A stretch of DNA of 64,000 nt, from assembly GCF_019029495.1 (NCBI RefSeq), contig NZ_JAERQM010000002.1, positions 62,001-126,000 of the forward strand. The letters run 5' to 3'. Shown piece by piece: positions 22,752 to 31,720 of this stretch. Origin of the DNA: Falsiroseomonas oleicola. GTDB lineage: Bacteria > Pseudomonadota > Alphaproteobacteria > Acetobacterales > Acetobacteraceae. The position numbers were made by a program, and so were the translations under genes. Below the pieces are notes generated by a model that worked only from the letters and a program-made list of their open reading frames with translations, was not told the DNA's origin and ran no database searches. Every line of letters begins with the position of its first letter. Within the stretch, counting starts at the first letter, position 1.

Positions 22752-24155
22752 ATGCGCTATATCTCAACCCGCGGCGATGCCCCGTCGCGCGATTTCGAAG
22801 GCGTCCTGCTGGCCGGCCTGGCCGAGGATGGCGGGCTGTTCGTGCCGGAAAGCTGGCCGGTGCTGACCAGCGCCGAATGGCGCGCGCTGCGCGGCCTGCC
22901 CTATCCGGACCTCGCCGCCCGCATCCTGTCGCTGTTCACCGGCGGCCAGCCGGATGAGGCGGTGCTGCGGCCGATGCTGCGCCAGGCCTATGCCAGCTTC
23001 GGCCATCCCGCCATCGCGCCGCTGGTGCAGCTCGACACGCGGGTCCATGCGCTGGAGCTGTTCCATGGCCCGACGCTGGCCTTCAAGGACATGGCGATGC
23101 AGGCCCTGGGCCCGCTCTTCGACCATGTGCTGACCCGGCGTGGGGAGAGGGTGACGGTGGTCGGCGCCACCTCCGGCGATACCGGCTCCGCCGCCATCGA
23201 GGCGCTGCGCGACCGTGCGGCCGTGGATGTGGTGATCCTGCATCCGGAAGGCCGCACCAGCGTGGTGCAGCGCCGGCAGATGACCACGGTGCTGTCGCCC
23301 AATATCGCCAACCTCGCCATCCAGGGCTCCTTCGACGATTGCCAGGACCTGGTGAAGGAGATGTTTTCCGATGCGCCCTTCCGGGCGGAGATGCACCTGT
23401 CGGCGGTGAATTCGATCAACTGGGCGCGGATCGCGCTGCAGATCCCATACTACGTCGCCTCCGCTCTGGCGCTCGGTGCGCCGGACCGGGAAGTGGCCTT
23501 CGCAGTGCCCACCGGCAATTTCGGCAATGTGCTGGCGGCCTGGGCCGCGCGGCGGATGGGGCTGCCGATCGCGCAACTGCTGATCGCCTCCAACCGCAAC
23601 GACATCCTGACCCGCTTTCTGTCCTCCAACGACATGACCATGCGGAGCGTCGAACCCTCCTTCTCCCCCTCCATGGACATCCAGGTGTCCTCCAATTTCG
23701 AGCGCCTGCTGTTCGAACTGCTGGGGCGCGACCCGGCGGCGACGGCCGACACCATGCGGCGTTTCCGGGCGGAGGGCCGCATGCCGGTGCCCGATGCCGC
23801 CTGGCGCAGCGCCACCCAGGTGTTTCGCGGCTTTGCCCTGGACGATGCCGGCACGCTGGCGGAAATCCGGCGGCTGCACGGGCAGGGCTACCTGGCCGAC
23901 CCGCACACCGCCATCGGCACCGCCGCCGCCATGGCCAGCCCGCCTTCCGACCCCGCCATCCCCATCGTGGTGGCGGCCACCGCGCATCCCGCGAAATTCC
24001 CCGATGCGGTGCGCCAGGCGACCGGCATCGAGGCCCCTCTGCCTTCGCGCCTCGCCGACCTATATGACCGTCCCGAGCGTTTCACCCGCCTGCCGGCCGA
24101 TCTCGGCCAGATCGAGGCCTTCGTGCGACGCCACACCCTGCGCAACGTCGCCTGA
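22752..24155 (+). CDS. thrC: Threonine synthase
   Basis: The 467-residue PLP enzyme converts O-phosphohomoserine to threonine. It begins MRYISTRGDAPSRDFEGVLL, typical of the gamma-proteobacterial/alphaproteobacterial class. The Schiff-base lysine is Lys112 in GPTLAFKDMAMQ. The phosphate loop region VVGATSGDTGSAAIEAL follows, and NSINWARIALQIPYYV and FAVPTGNFGNVLA are further family blocks. It is 18 bp upstream of an M16 peptidase gene and probably co-transcribed with it, an arrangement common in alphaproteobacteria. Confidence 0.96.
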   Translation: MRYISTRGDAPSRDFEGVLLAGLAEDGGLFVPESWPVLTSAEWRALRGLPYPDLAARILSLFTGGQPDEAVLRPMLRQAYASFGHPAIAPLVQLDTRVHALELFHGPTLAFKDMAMQALGPLFDHVLTRRGERVTVVGATSGDTGSAAIEALRDRAAVDVVILHPEGRTSVVQRRQMTTVLSPNIANLAIQGSFDDCQDLVKEMFSDAPFRAEMHLSAVNSINWARIALQIPYYVASALALGAPDREVAFAVPTGNFGNVLAAWAARRMGLPIAQLLIASNRNDILTRFLSSNDMTMRSVEPSFSPSMDIQVSSNFERLLFELLGRDPAATADTMRRFRAEGRMPVPDAAWRSATQVFRGFALDDAGTLAEIRRLHGQGYLADPHTAIGTAAAMASPPSDPAIPIVVAATAHPAKFPDAVRQATGIEAPLPSRLADLYDRPERFTRLPADLGQIEAFVRRHTLRNVA

Positions 24156-24173
24156 CTGCGGCGAAGGAAGCCC

Positions 24174-25439
24174 ATGAACGACGCCATTCGCCTGACCCGG
24201 CTGCCGAGCGGCCTGACCGTGGTGTCCGAGAAGATGCCCCGGGTCGAGACCGTCTCCATCGGCGCCTATGTCGATGCCGGCACGCGGCATGAGGCGGCGC
24301 CGGAGAACGGCGTCTCCCACTTCCTGGAACACATGGCCTTCAAGGGCACCGAACGCCGCGACGCCGCCGCCATCGCGCGGGAGATCGAGAATGTCGGCGG
24401 CCACCTGAACGCCTATACCTCCCGCGAGAACACCGCCTTCTACGCCAAGATCCTGAAGGAGGATGTCGGCCTCGCCGCCGACATCCTGGGCGACATCCTG
24501 TCCCACAGCACCTTCGTGCCGGAGGAGCTGGAGCGTGAGCGCGGCGTGATCCTGCAGGAGATCGGCCAGGCCAACGACACGCCGGACGACATCGTCTTCG
24601 ACCATTTCCAGGCCACCGCCTACGGGTCCCAGGCGATGGGCCGCCCGGTGCTCGGCACCGAGGAAACCGTCGCGGCGATGAGCCGGGAGGCGCTGACCGG
24701 CTATATGCGCCGTCACTACGGCCCCAGCCGCATGGTGGTCGCCGCCGCCGGGGCGCTGGAGCATGAGGACCTGCTGGACCTCGCCCAGCGGCATTTTTCG
24801 GAGCTTCCCGACGCCGTCGCGGCCGTGCCGGAACCCGCCCGCTACACCGGCGGGGAGTTCCGGGAGGAGCGGGACCTGGACCAGGTGCATCTCTGCTTCG
24901 GCTTCCCCTCCGTCGCCTCCACCCACCGGCTGCACATGGCGACGCAGCTTCTGTCGACCCTGCTCGGCGGTGGCATGTCCTCCCGCCTCTTCCAGGAAAT
25001 CCGGGAGAAGCGCGGGCTGGTCTATTCCATCTATTCCTTTGCCTCGCCATTCCAGGATGGCGGGCTGTTCGGCATCTATGCCGGCACCGGCGAGGACCAG
25101 GCGGAAGAGCTGGTGCCGGTGACGCTGGAGGAACTGCGCCGCGTGCAGCGGGACGTGACGGAGGACGAGCTGAACCGCGCCAAGGCGCAGCTTCGCGCCA
25201 GCCTGCTGATGAGCCTGGAATCCACCGGCAGCCGCTGCGAACAGCTCGCCCGCCAGCTCCAGGTGCATGGCCGCATCATCCCCACCGAGGAAACCAAGGC
25301 CCGCATCGCCGCCGTGACGGTGGAGCAGATCCAGGAAGCCGCGGCGCTGGCCTTCCGGGGCGCGCCGACGCTGGCGGCGCTGGGACCTGCTGGCAAGGTG
25401 CCGGGGCTGCCGGCGATCATCGAGAAGCTGGCGGCCTGA
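24174..25439 (+). CDS. M16 family zinc metallopeptidase (processing peptidase-like)
   Basis: This 421-residue protein has the inverted zinc motif HFLEH (His49, Glu52, His53) in GVSHFLEHMAFKGT, the downstream Glu-containing helix LERERGVILQEIGQAND, and the C-terminal substrate-channel motif LLGGGMSSRLFQEIREKRGL. No signal peptide is seen, so it is probably cytoplasmic, related to mitochondrial processing peptidase beta. GAAGGAAG precedes the ATG. It follows thrC closely. Confidence 0.93.
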   Translation: MNDAIRLTRLPSGLTVVSEKMPRVETVSIGAYVDAGTRHEAAPENGVSHFLEHMAFKGTERRDAAAIAREIENVGGHLNAYTSRENTAFYAKILKEDVGLAADILGDILSHSTFVPEELERERGVILQEIGQANDTPDDIVFDHFQATAYGSQAMGRPVLGTEETVAAMSREALTGYMRRHYGPSRMVVAAAGALEHEDLLDLAQRHFSELPDAVAAVPEPARYTGGEFREERDLDQVHLCFGFPSVASTHRLHMATQLLSTLLGGGMSSRLFQEIREKRGLVYSIYSFASPFQDGGLFGIYAGTGEDQAEELVPVTLEELRRVQRDVTEDELNRAKAQLRASLLMSLESTGSRCEQLARQLQVHGRIIPTEETKARIAAVTVEQIQEAAALAFRGAPTLAALGPAGKVPGLPAIIEKLAA

Positions 25440-25460
25440 AACGGGCTGGCCGGCCCGCAT

Positions 25461-25489
25461 TTGACGTCGGCGTCGTGGGACAGTTACTT
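25461..25489 (+). promoter_or_regulatory. Sigma70-like promoter of the biosynthetic operon (near-leaderless)
   Basis: TTGACG (25461-25466), a 17-bp spacer and TTACTT (25484-25489) form a good promoter. The predicted transcription start at about 25496 is one base before the ATG at 25497, and no ribosome-binding site precedes that ATG. The mRNA should be leaderless or nearly so. Confidence 0.55.
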
Positions 25490-25496
25490 TCACGAC

Positions 25497-26576
25497 ATGA
25501 CTGCTACGTTATCCACTGCTGACCGGACGTTCTCCGAACCCGGCCTGGCCACCGGTGCCCCCGACACGGTCCACGAGCCGGTGCTGTACGGGGAGGCCGG
25601 GACGGTTCCGGGCGGCGAAGCGGCCGAGGCGGGCGCCCGGATATCGGACTACCTGGCGGATTGCGCCGGTCTGGCCCGCGCGGCATTCGCCGAGGCGCCG
25701 GTGGACCCGGCGCCACCTCTGGACCCGGTCGAGGCGATCCTCGGCGTCCTGCTGCGCCACGAATTCAACCACCAATCCCGGGGCCGCGTCGCGCATCTGC
25801 TGCCCGGCCTGCGTCAGCGGCTGCAGGCACAGGTCCAGCGCGCCGCGCCCATCCCCTTCTTCATGAGCTACAATGGCGGCTACCACGCCACCACGCGGCC
25901 CGATTTTTCCCGCCCCCTCGGCTTCGAGGCCGGGATCGCGGAACTGCTGTTCCTGCACATGATCGCGCGGCTCAAGCGCCGGCTCGCCGCCGTCTACCCG
26001 CCGGGCATGGTCTACCACATCGTCCTGAACAACGGTGTCGCCGACTGGGTGAACGACATTCCGACCGCCCGCACGGAAGCCTATGCGCGGGCGCTGGAGG
26101 GCATGGCGGCGGCGCTGGGCGCGGCAGGGCAGGTGCGCCTGCTGGTGCAATCGCATCTCGGCGATTTCGCGGCCCGCATGCGCCAGGTGCCGATCGCCCC
26201 GGCGGCGGAGATCGACCCCGCCACGCATCACAACATCGAACGCTTCCTCGGCCGTCCCTGCACGGCGGCGGAGGCCCGGCTGCGCCTGGCCCGCTACGCC
26301 CCGGCCGAGTCCGCCTGGTGGCAGGAGCTGCGCGGCATCGTCGATGCGGCGGGGGGCATTCGCCTGCTGCAGGTGGCGAGCGCGGATTTCCTGTCCTTCC
26401 GTCCCTTTCCCGGCGCCGCGACCCGGGCGCAGACCGGGCAGGTGGGTTTCCGCCTGCAGGGCGGCAAGCCGGTGCCGATGCTCATCACCACCGCCACCTT
26501 CGCCGGCGCGGGTGTCGTGCCGGTGCCGGTGCGCTGGCCCCTGAGCCTCGCCTGGCCGGATTCCGCCGCGGCATGA
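25497..26576 (+). CDS. Remote PvcA/Dit1 (isocyanide synthase)-like biosynthetic protein
   Basis: This 359-residue protein has no confident family by eye, but its block order resembles PvcA/Dit1: AQVQRAAPIPFFMSYN in the place of the 'pi.f.lp.fP.Ks' block, GFEAGIAELLFLHMIARLKR for the 'PDlaE.laL..L' helix, then AAVYPPGMVYHIVLNNGVAD, close to the family's 'iYPPGa.l.i.sDG.vf.D', and FRLQGGKPVPML near the end. The usual Lys-Ser after the first strand is absent, so activity on an amino acid amine is uncertain. Its stop overlaps the next gene's start (ATGA), an NRPS-like enzyme, which supports a natural-product role. Moderate to low confidence. Confidence 0.45.
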   Translation: MTATLSTADRTFSEPGLATGAPDTVHEPVLYGEAGTVPGGEAAEAGARISDYLADCAGLARAAFAEAPVDPAPPLDPVEAILGVLLRHEFNHQSRGRVAHLLPGLRQRLQAQVQRAAPIPFFMSYNGGYHATTRPDFSRPLGFEAGIAELLFLHMIARLKRRLAAVYPPGMVYHIVLNNGVADWVNDIPTARTEAYARALEGMAAALGAAGQVRLLVQSHLGDFAARMRQVPIAPAAEIDPATHHNIERFLGRPCTAAEARLRLARYAPAESAWWQELRGIVDAAGGIRLLQVASADFLSFRPFPGAATRAQTGQVGFRLQGGKPVPMLITTATFAGAGVVPVPVRWPLSLAWPDSAAA

Positions 26577-29572
26577 CGGCGGCGGTCCTGGCGGCCGATC
26601 CGCTGGCGGAGGACACGCATTGGCGCCGCTCCACCCTGCCGGCGCCGCCGGCCGAAGTGCTGGCGATGACCCTGTGCGAAAGCCTGGCCTGGATCGCCGC
26701 GCGCCATCCGGACCGGCCGGCCATCCTCTCCGCGACTGAGCGGGTAAGTTTCGCTGAACTGCTCGGCCAGGTCGGCGCGCTGGCGGCGGCGATCCGCGCG
26801 GCCGCCGCGCCGCCTGGGCCGGTGGCGCTGCTGCTGCCGGCCGGCATGGGCTACATTGCCGCCTGGTTCGCCTGCGCGGCGGCGGGGCGGCCGATGCTGA
26901 TGGTGGAACTGGCCAACCCACCCGCCCGCAACGCCGCGCTGCTGGCGGCGGCGGGCGCGGCACTGGTCCTGCATGATGGCGACGCGGCGGCTGTGGAGGC
27001 GATGGGCGACCTGCCGGGCCTCTGCCTGTCGTTCCCGCTGGTGCCCGGCCCGCTGCCGTCTGACCCGTTCCCGCCGGGCGGGCTGGAATCGGCGGCGCCG
27101 GCCTTCCTCTTCGCCACCTCCGGCTCCTCCGGCCAGCCGAAGCTGGTGGTCTATGCCCAGGCAACGGTGCAGGCGAAGGTGCAGTGCTCCGCTTTGGTCA
27201 TGGGGGTGGGGCCGGGCGACACGGTGATGATCGCCGGCTCCCACGCCAATTTCGGCGTGCTGCACCACGCGCTGGTCTTCCTGTTCCGGGGTGGCACGCT
27301 GTGCCTGCACGACATGCGGGAAGGCGGGCTCTCGGGCATGTTCGGCGCCATCGCGCGCTTCGGGGTGAATCACCTGCGCTTCACCCCTTCGCTGTTTCGC
27401 AGCGTGGCGGCGATGCCGGAGGCGGCGCCGGCGCTGCGCCAGGCGGCCTGCATCCGCTTCGCCGGGGAGCCGCTGCTGCGCGATGATATCGCGCTGGCCC
27501 GCACCCACCTGCCGCCGGGCTGCGAGGTGCAGAACCTGTATGGCAGCACGGAGAGCATGATCTTCTTCTGGTCCGACCGGACCGAGGCGCTGCCCCCCGG
27601 CGCCCTGGTGCCGAACGGCCGCATCTACCCGGTGGCGGAATTCCTGCTGCTGGACGAGGCCGGCCGCCCGGCGGCGGAAGGCGCGGCGGGGGAGCTGGTC
27701 ATCAGCTCCCGCCTGCATGCGCTGGGCGACTGGGTGGAGGGGCGGGTGGACCCGGAACGATTCCCGCCCGACCCGCGCGGCGGCGGGCGCCGGCTGTACC
27801 ACACCGGCGACGTGGTGCGGCTGCTGCCGGATGGCTGCATGGTGGTCCAGGGGCGGCGCGACCGGCTGCTGAAGGTGAACGGCCAGCGTGTCTCCCTGCT
27901 GGAGATCGAGGCGACGTTGCGCGGCATGCCCGGCTGCGCCCAGGTCTCGGTGCAGCCGCGGGAACAGGATGGCGCGACGCAGCTCGTGGCCTTCCTGGTG
28001 ACGGAGCAGGGCGCGCCGGCCGACCCCGGCGCCTGGCTGGCGGCCCGGCTGCCACGCTACATGGTGCCGGCCCGCTTCTGGCCCGTGCCGGCGCTGCCGC
28101 TGTTGCCCGGCGGCAAGGTGGATGGCCGGGCGCTGCTGGCACTTCTGCCGGCGGCGGCGGCCCCGGAGCTGTCCGAACCGGATGCGGCCGAGGGGGAAGG
28201 GCTGGAGGCCCAGCTTCGCGCCGACTGGGTGCGGATCCTCGGCGTCGAGGCGCCCGATCCGGATGCGGATTTCTTCGCCCTGGGCGGCGACTCCGTGAAA
28301 CTGCTCGAGCTGACCCTGGCGATGGAGCGGCGGACGGCGCGGCCGCTCAGCCCGGCCGCCTTCCTCGAACAGCCGACGATCCGGGGCCTGCTGGCCTTGA
28401 TGCGAATGCAGCAAAAGTCTGCCTGGACCGGGGCTGCGCCCGCAGCCGGGCGCTTCGATGCGCGCGGGCGTGTGACGCTGAAGCGGCTGCGCCATGCGCG
28501 GGGCATTTCGAAGGGCATCATCCTGGGAATGCCAAGCTACAAGGGCCATCTCGCGCCGCTCGCCATGTTCGCCCAGCATGTCCTACCCGATCATGAGATC
28601 TGGGGTTTCGATGCCGATATCGGCGATCGCAACATCCTGCAGGACGGGGCGTGGCTGGCCTGCGCGCAGGAGATCGCCGGGCAACTGGCCGCGACGCCCT
28701 GGCTGCGGCCCTGCGCCATGGTCGGCTTCTCCGTCGCCGGCTACCTCGCCTGGCTGGTCCACGGACTTCTGGCCGGCGGGCCTTGGCGGCCAGGCCGGAT
28801 CGTCGCCCTGGATGCGGCGCCTCTGCATGCCGGACAGGGCGCGGTGGAGACCGAAGCGAAGGCGCTGCTCCCGGGCAGCGAGGACCGCCCCGCTGAGATG
28901 CTGCTGGTCTGCCGACGCCCGCCCGATCCTTTCATGCCATTGGACGAGATTCCGGCGCGCTGGCGGGCGCTCGGTGTTCCCTTCCAGCCCCTGAACCTGC
29001 CGACGATCGACCATGGCGACTTCAACCGCGCGGAGGTCGTCCGCGTCCTGGCCCCTTCGATCGCGGCCTTCGTGGAAACCGGCCAGGCTCCGGCGTTGAC
29101 GCTGCCCGAGGACTTCTCCTCCACCACCTGCGGCTGCCGGCTTCACCGGATGCTCACCGAGGGCGCGCCGCCCCGGCCAGACCAGTTGCGCGACCTGCTG
29201 GCGGATGTGCCACTGGCCGACAACCTGCGTTCCATGGTGGCGCTGCTGTTCCTCGTGATCGTGGGGGGGGAGCATGCCATGGCGCTGGAACTGGCGCGGC
29301 ACTGTGCCAGGCCGGTTGGCCATCGCCGGACCCACACCCATGCCCTCGTCGGGCTGCTCAGCATGAAGGGCGAGGTGGCGCAGGCCACGGCTATCGCCGA
29401 ATCCTGGTGCCGGGCCTGCGGCGAGAATGCGGAGATGCGACAGCGTGTCCTGCCGGTTTTCCGCCCACCGCAGCCCTGGGCCGCGCTGGCCCGGCACCCG
29501 ATGGCCAGTGTCGCGATGGTCGACCTGGCGCTGGATTGGATGGCGGCGCGTGAGGGCGTGGGGCCGGCCTGA
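26573..29572 (+). CDS. NRPS-like enzyme: adenylation, carrier and thioesterase domains
   Basis: The 999-residue protein starts in the stop codon of the previous gene. Residues ~25-510 are an adenylation domain with core motifs LFATSGSSGQPKLVV, LYGSTES, YHTGDVVR, GRRDRLLKVNGQRVSLLEIE and LPLLPGGKVDG. A carrier domain follows near residue 565 (FFALGGDSVKLLEL, with the phosphopantetheine Ser). Residues ~640-850 look like a thioesterase, with nucleophile elbow VGFSVAGYLAW and a late IDHGDF histidine. The last ~150 residues are helical and TPR-like. There is no condensation or reductase domain and no PPTase nearby. Such A-T-TE proteins activate one acid and release or dimerise it. The substrate is unknown. 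Confidence 0.85.
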   Translation: MTAAVLAADPLAEDTHWRRSTLPAPPAEVLAMTLCESLAWIAARHPDRPAILSATERVSFAELLGQVGALAAAIRAAAAPPGPVALLLPAGMGYIAAWFACAAAGRPMLMVELANPPARNAALLAAAGAALVLHDGDAAAVEAMGDLPGLCLSFPLVPGPLPSDPFPPGGLESAAPAFLFATSGSSGQPKLVVYAQATVQAKVQCSALVMGVGPGDTVMIAGSHANFGVLHHALVFLFRGGTLCLHDMREGGLSGMFGAIARFGVNHLRFTPSLFRSVAAMPEAAPALRQAACIRFAGEPLLRDDIALARTHLPPGCEVQNLYGSTESMIFFWSDRTEALPPGALVPNGRIYPVAEFLLLDEAGRPAAEGAAGELVISSRLHALGDWVEGRVDPERFPPDPRGGGRRLYHTGDVVRLLPDGCMVVQGRRDRLLKVNGQRVSLLEIEATLRGMPGCAQVSVQPREQDGATQLVAFLVTEQGAPADPGAWLAARLPRYMVPARFWPVPALPLLPGGKVDGRALLALLPAAAAPELSEPDAAEGEGLEAQLRADWVRILGVEAPDPDADFFALGGDSVKLLELTLAMERRTARPLSPAAFLEQPTIRGLLALMRMQQKSAWTGAAPAAGRFDARGRVTLKRLRHARGISKGIILGMPSYKGHLAPLAMFAQHVLPDHEIWGFDADIGDRNILQDGAWLACAQEIAGQLAATPWLRPCAMVGFSVAGYLAWLVHGLLAGGPWRPGRIVALDAAPLHAGQGAVETEAKALLPGSEDRPAEMLLVCRRPPDPFMPLDEIPARWRALGVPFQPLNLPTIDHGDFNRAEVVRVLAPSIAAFVETGQAPALTLPEDFSSTTCGCRLHRMLTEGAPPRPDQLRDLLADVPLADNLRSMVALLFLVIVGGEHAMALELARHCARPVGHRRTHTHALVGLLSMKGEVAQATAIAESWCRACGENAEMRQRVLPVFRPPQPWAALARHPMASVAMVDLALDWMAAREGVGPA
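29263..29270 (+). repeat. Poly-G tract of eight in the NRPS-like gene
   Basis: Eight consecutive G encode part of VIVGGEHAM in the C-terminal tail. Runs this long can slip. A change of length would alter only the last ~100 residues, leaving adenylation, carrier and thioesterase domains intact. Confidence 0.5.
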
Positions 29573-29697
29573 GCACCTGCCCCGCAGGACCGGGCTGGCC
29601 TGGCCGCGCGGATCGTGGTTGTTGGGGCTGCGCGGCAAGGCAACCACGGCAAGCCGGCCGGCCGGACGGCCCCGAAGGGCCATGATGCGGAGCGAGC

Positions 29698-31029
29698 ATG
29701 AGCGACCTGAACCATCTTTCCGACCTCGTCGCCGCCGCCCGGAAGGCCGGCGCGGATTCGGCGGATGCGCTGCTGGTCCGCAATGAATCCCTCTCCGTCT
29801 CCCGCCGCCTTGGGCGGATCGAACAGTTGGAGCGGTCGGAAGGCTTCGACATCGGGCTGCGCGTCTTCCTCGGCAAACGCCAGGCCATTGTCTCGACCAC
29901 GGTGGCGGACCCTGCCGGCTTCGCGGCGCTGGCCGAACGCGCCGTGGCGATGGCGAAGGTGGTGCCGGAGGATCCCTTCGGCGGCCTCGCCGACCAGTTC
30001 GACCCGCCGCGCGACGCCGCCGAGCTGGACCTGCACGACCCCACCGAGCCGGATGCGGAGGAGCTGATCGCCCGCGCCGCGGCGGCGGAGGAGGCGGCGC
30101 TGGCGGTGCGCGGCGTGACAAACAGCGAGGGCGCCGATGCCGGCTGGGGCCGGGTGCGCATCGCGCTCGCCACCAGCGCGGGCTTCGCCGGCCACTATGT
30201 CCGCACCTCCCACAGCCTGTCCTGCACCGCGCTGGCGGGGCAGGGGACGGCGATGGAGCGGGATTACGACTATTCCTCCGTCGTGCACCTGGCCGATCTG
30301 GAGGATGCCGAGGCCATGGGCCGGCGCGCCGGACAGCAGGCGGTGGCGCGGCTGAACCCGGTGCGGGCGAAGACGGCGCGCATCCCGGTGGTCTATGGGC
30401 CGCGCGTGGCGTCTTCCCTGCTTGGGCATCTGCTGGGGGCGATCAACGGCGCCTCCGTGGCGCGCGGCACCTCCTTCCTCGCCGATCGGGTGGGCAGCCA
30501 GGTGTTGGCCAAGGGCCTGACGGTGCGCGACGACCCCTGGCGCCCGCGCGGGTTGCGCTCCCGCCCCTTCGACGGGGAGGGCATGGCCGGCGCGCCGCGC
30601 GCCATCGTCGAGGACGGGGTGCTGACCACCTGGATCATGGACTGGCGCAGCGCCCGGCAGCTCGGCCTGGCCAGCACCGGCCATGCCAGCCGCGGCACCG
30701 GCGGCCCGCCCGGCCCGGCGGCGAGCAACCTGTGGCTGGCGCCGGGCGTGCTGAGCCCGGCGGCGCTGATGGCCGATATCAAGGAAGGTCTCTACGTCAC
30801 CGACCTGATCGGCATGGGGGTGAACGGCATCACCGGCGACTACAGCCGCGGCGCCGCCGGATTCATGATCCGCGACGGCGTCCTGGCCGAGGCGGTGAGC
30901 GAGATCACCATCGCCGGCAACCTGAAGGACATTTTCCTCAACATGACGGCGGCGGACGACCTGGTGTTCCGGCGCGGCACGGATGCGCCGACGGTTCGCG
31001 TGGAGGGGCTGACCCTCGCCGGTGCTTGA
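29698..31029 (+). CDS. pmbA: TldD/PmbA family metallopeptidase (TldE/PmbA)
   Basis: This 443-residue protein matches PmbA/TldE: RNESLSVSRRLGRIEQLERS, GLRVFLGKRQAIVSTT near the N-terminus and DLIGMGVNGITGDYSRGAAG near the C-terminus, followed by AVSEITIAGNLKDIF. It lacks the zinc HExxxH of its partner TldD, as expected for TldE. The TldD/TldE heterodimer degrades unfolded or leader peptides (microcin B17 maturation, CcdA turnover). tldD is not adjacent. The function in this organism is likely peptide turnover. Confidence 0.93.
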   Translation: MSDLNHLSDLVAAARKAGADSADALLVRNESLSVSRRLGRIEQLERSEGFDIGLRVFLGKRQAIVSTTVADPAGFAALAERAVAMAKVVPEDPFGGLADQFDPPRDAAELDLHDPTEPDAEELIARAAAAEEAALAVRGVTNSEGADAGWGRVRIALATSAGFAGHYVRTSHSLSCTALAGQGTAMERDYDYSSVVHLADLEDAEAMGRRAGQQAVARLNPVRAKTARIPVVYGPRVASSLLGHLLGAINGASVARGTSFLADRVGSQVLAKGLTVRDDPWRPRGLRSRPFDGEGMAGAPRAIVEDGVLTTWIMDWRSARQLGLASTGHASRGTGGPPGPAASNLWLAPGVLSPAALMADIKEGLYVTDLIGMGVNGITGDYSRGAAGFMIRDGVLAEAVSEITIAGNLKDIFLNMTAADDLVFRRGTDAPTVRVEGLTLAGA

Positions 31030-31061
31030 AGCGGGGGCGGGGCGGGGCCTAGTCTGGCCCC

Positions 31062-31307
31062 ATGGACGGCACCATCGAAGCGCGGCCCGAACTGTCTGAC
31101 CTGCTGGACCGCGTCCGGCGGGGGGAGACGCTGACCATCACGGAAGGCGGCAGGCCGGTGGCGCGGCTGGGGCCGGCGGAGGTGGCTGGACATGACGTCG
31201 GCGCGGCGCTTCAGGCGGCCGCGGAGTTGACAGCCCTCCGCGATCGTATGGACCTCCGAGGCCTGCGGTGGTCTGACATCAAGGATGAGGGGAAGCGATA
31301 CCCGTGA
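31062..31307 (+). CDS. Type II antitoxin, Phd/VapB-like
   Basis: This 81-residue protein begins MDGTIEARPELSDLLDRVRR and continues GETLTITEGGRPVARLGP, the Phd/YefM-type N-terminal DNA-binding fold. Its C-terminal WSDIKDEGKRYP is the sort of flexible tail that wraps a PIN toxin. Its stop codon overlaps the start of the PIN toxin gene by 4 bp. It should bind and neutralise the toxin and repress the operon. It lies 32 bp after pmbA. Confidence 0.85.
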   Translation: MDGTIEARPELSDLLDRVRRGETLTITEGGRPVARLGPAEVAGHDVGAALQAAAELTALRDRMDLRGLRWSDIKDEGKRYP

Positions 31308-31720
31308 CGGCGCTGGTGCTCGACGCATCGGCGACGGCGCCCTGGTTCCTGATTGACGAAGCTGATGCAGCCTCTGCGGCCCTTCTGATCCAGGTCGCGC
31401 AGCAGGGTGCCGTTGTGCCGGCAATCTGGCATTTCGAGGTGGCCAGCATCCTGCGAAGCGCTGAACGACGCTCGCGTCTCACCCCCGACTTTGCCGATGC
31501 CGTCTATCTCAAGCTGGCCCGCATGCCCATTGCCACAGATGCGCCGGCGCTCGGTACGCTTGCCGGCCGTCTGCACCGGTTGGCGCGGCAGCATGGGCTC
31601 ACCCCTTATGACGCCGCCTATCTCGAACTCGCCCAGCGCCGCGCCCTGCCGCTGGCGACCCGCGACGCGGCACTGATCCGCGCCGCGACGGCGGAGGGCG
31701 TGGCGCTGCTGCCAGCCTAA
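31304..31720 (+). CDS. PIN-domain toxin, VapC-like ribonuclease
   Basis: The 138-residue protein begins with GTG inside the antitoxin stop (GTGA). It has the four acidic residues of a PIN nuclease: Asp7 (LVLDASA), Glu45 (WHFEVAS), Asp103 (LTPYDAAYLELA) and Asp121 (LATRDAALI). VapC toxins cut tRNA or rRNA in the cytoplasm. The pair looks intact and functional. The 3' end overlaps the convergent SBP gene by 4 bp. Confidence 0.92.
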   Translation: MTALVLDASATAPWFLIDEADAASAALLIQVAQQGAVVPAIWHFEVASILRSAERRSRLTPDFADAVYLKLARMPIATDAPALGTLAGRLHRLARQHGLTPYDAAYLELAQRRALPLATRDAALIRAATAEGVALLPA

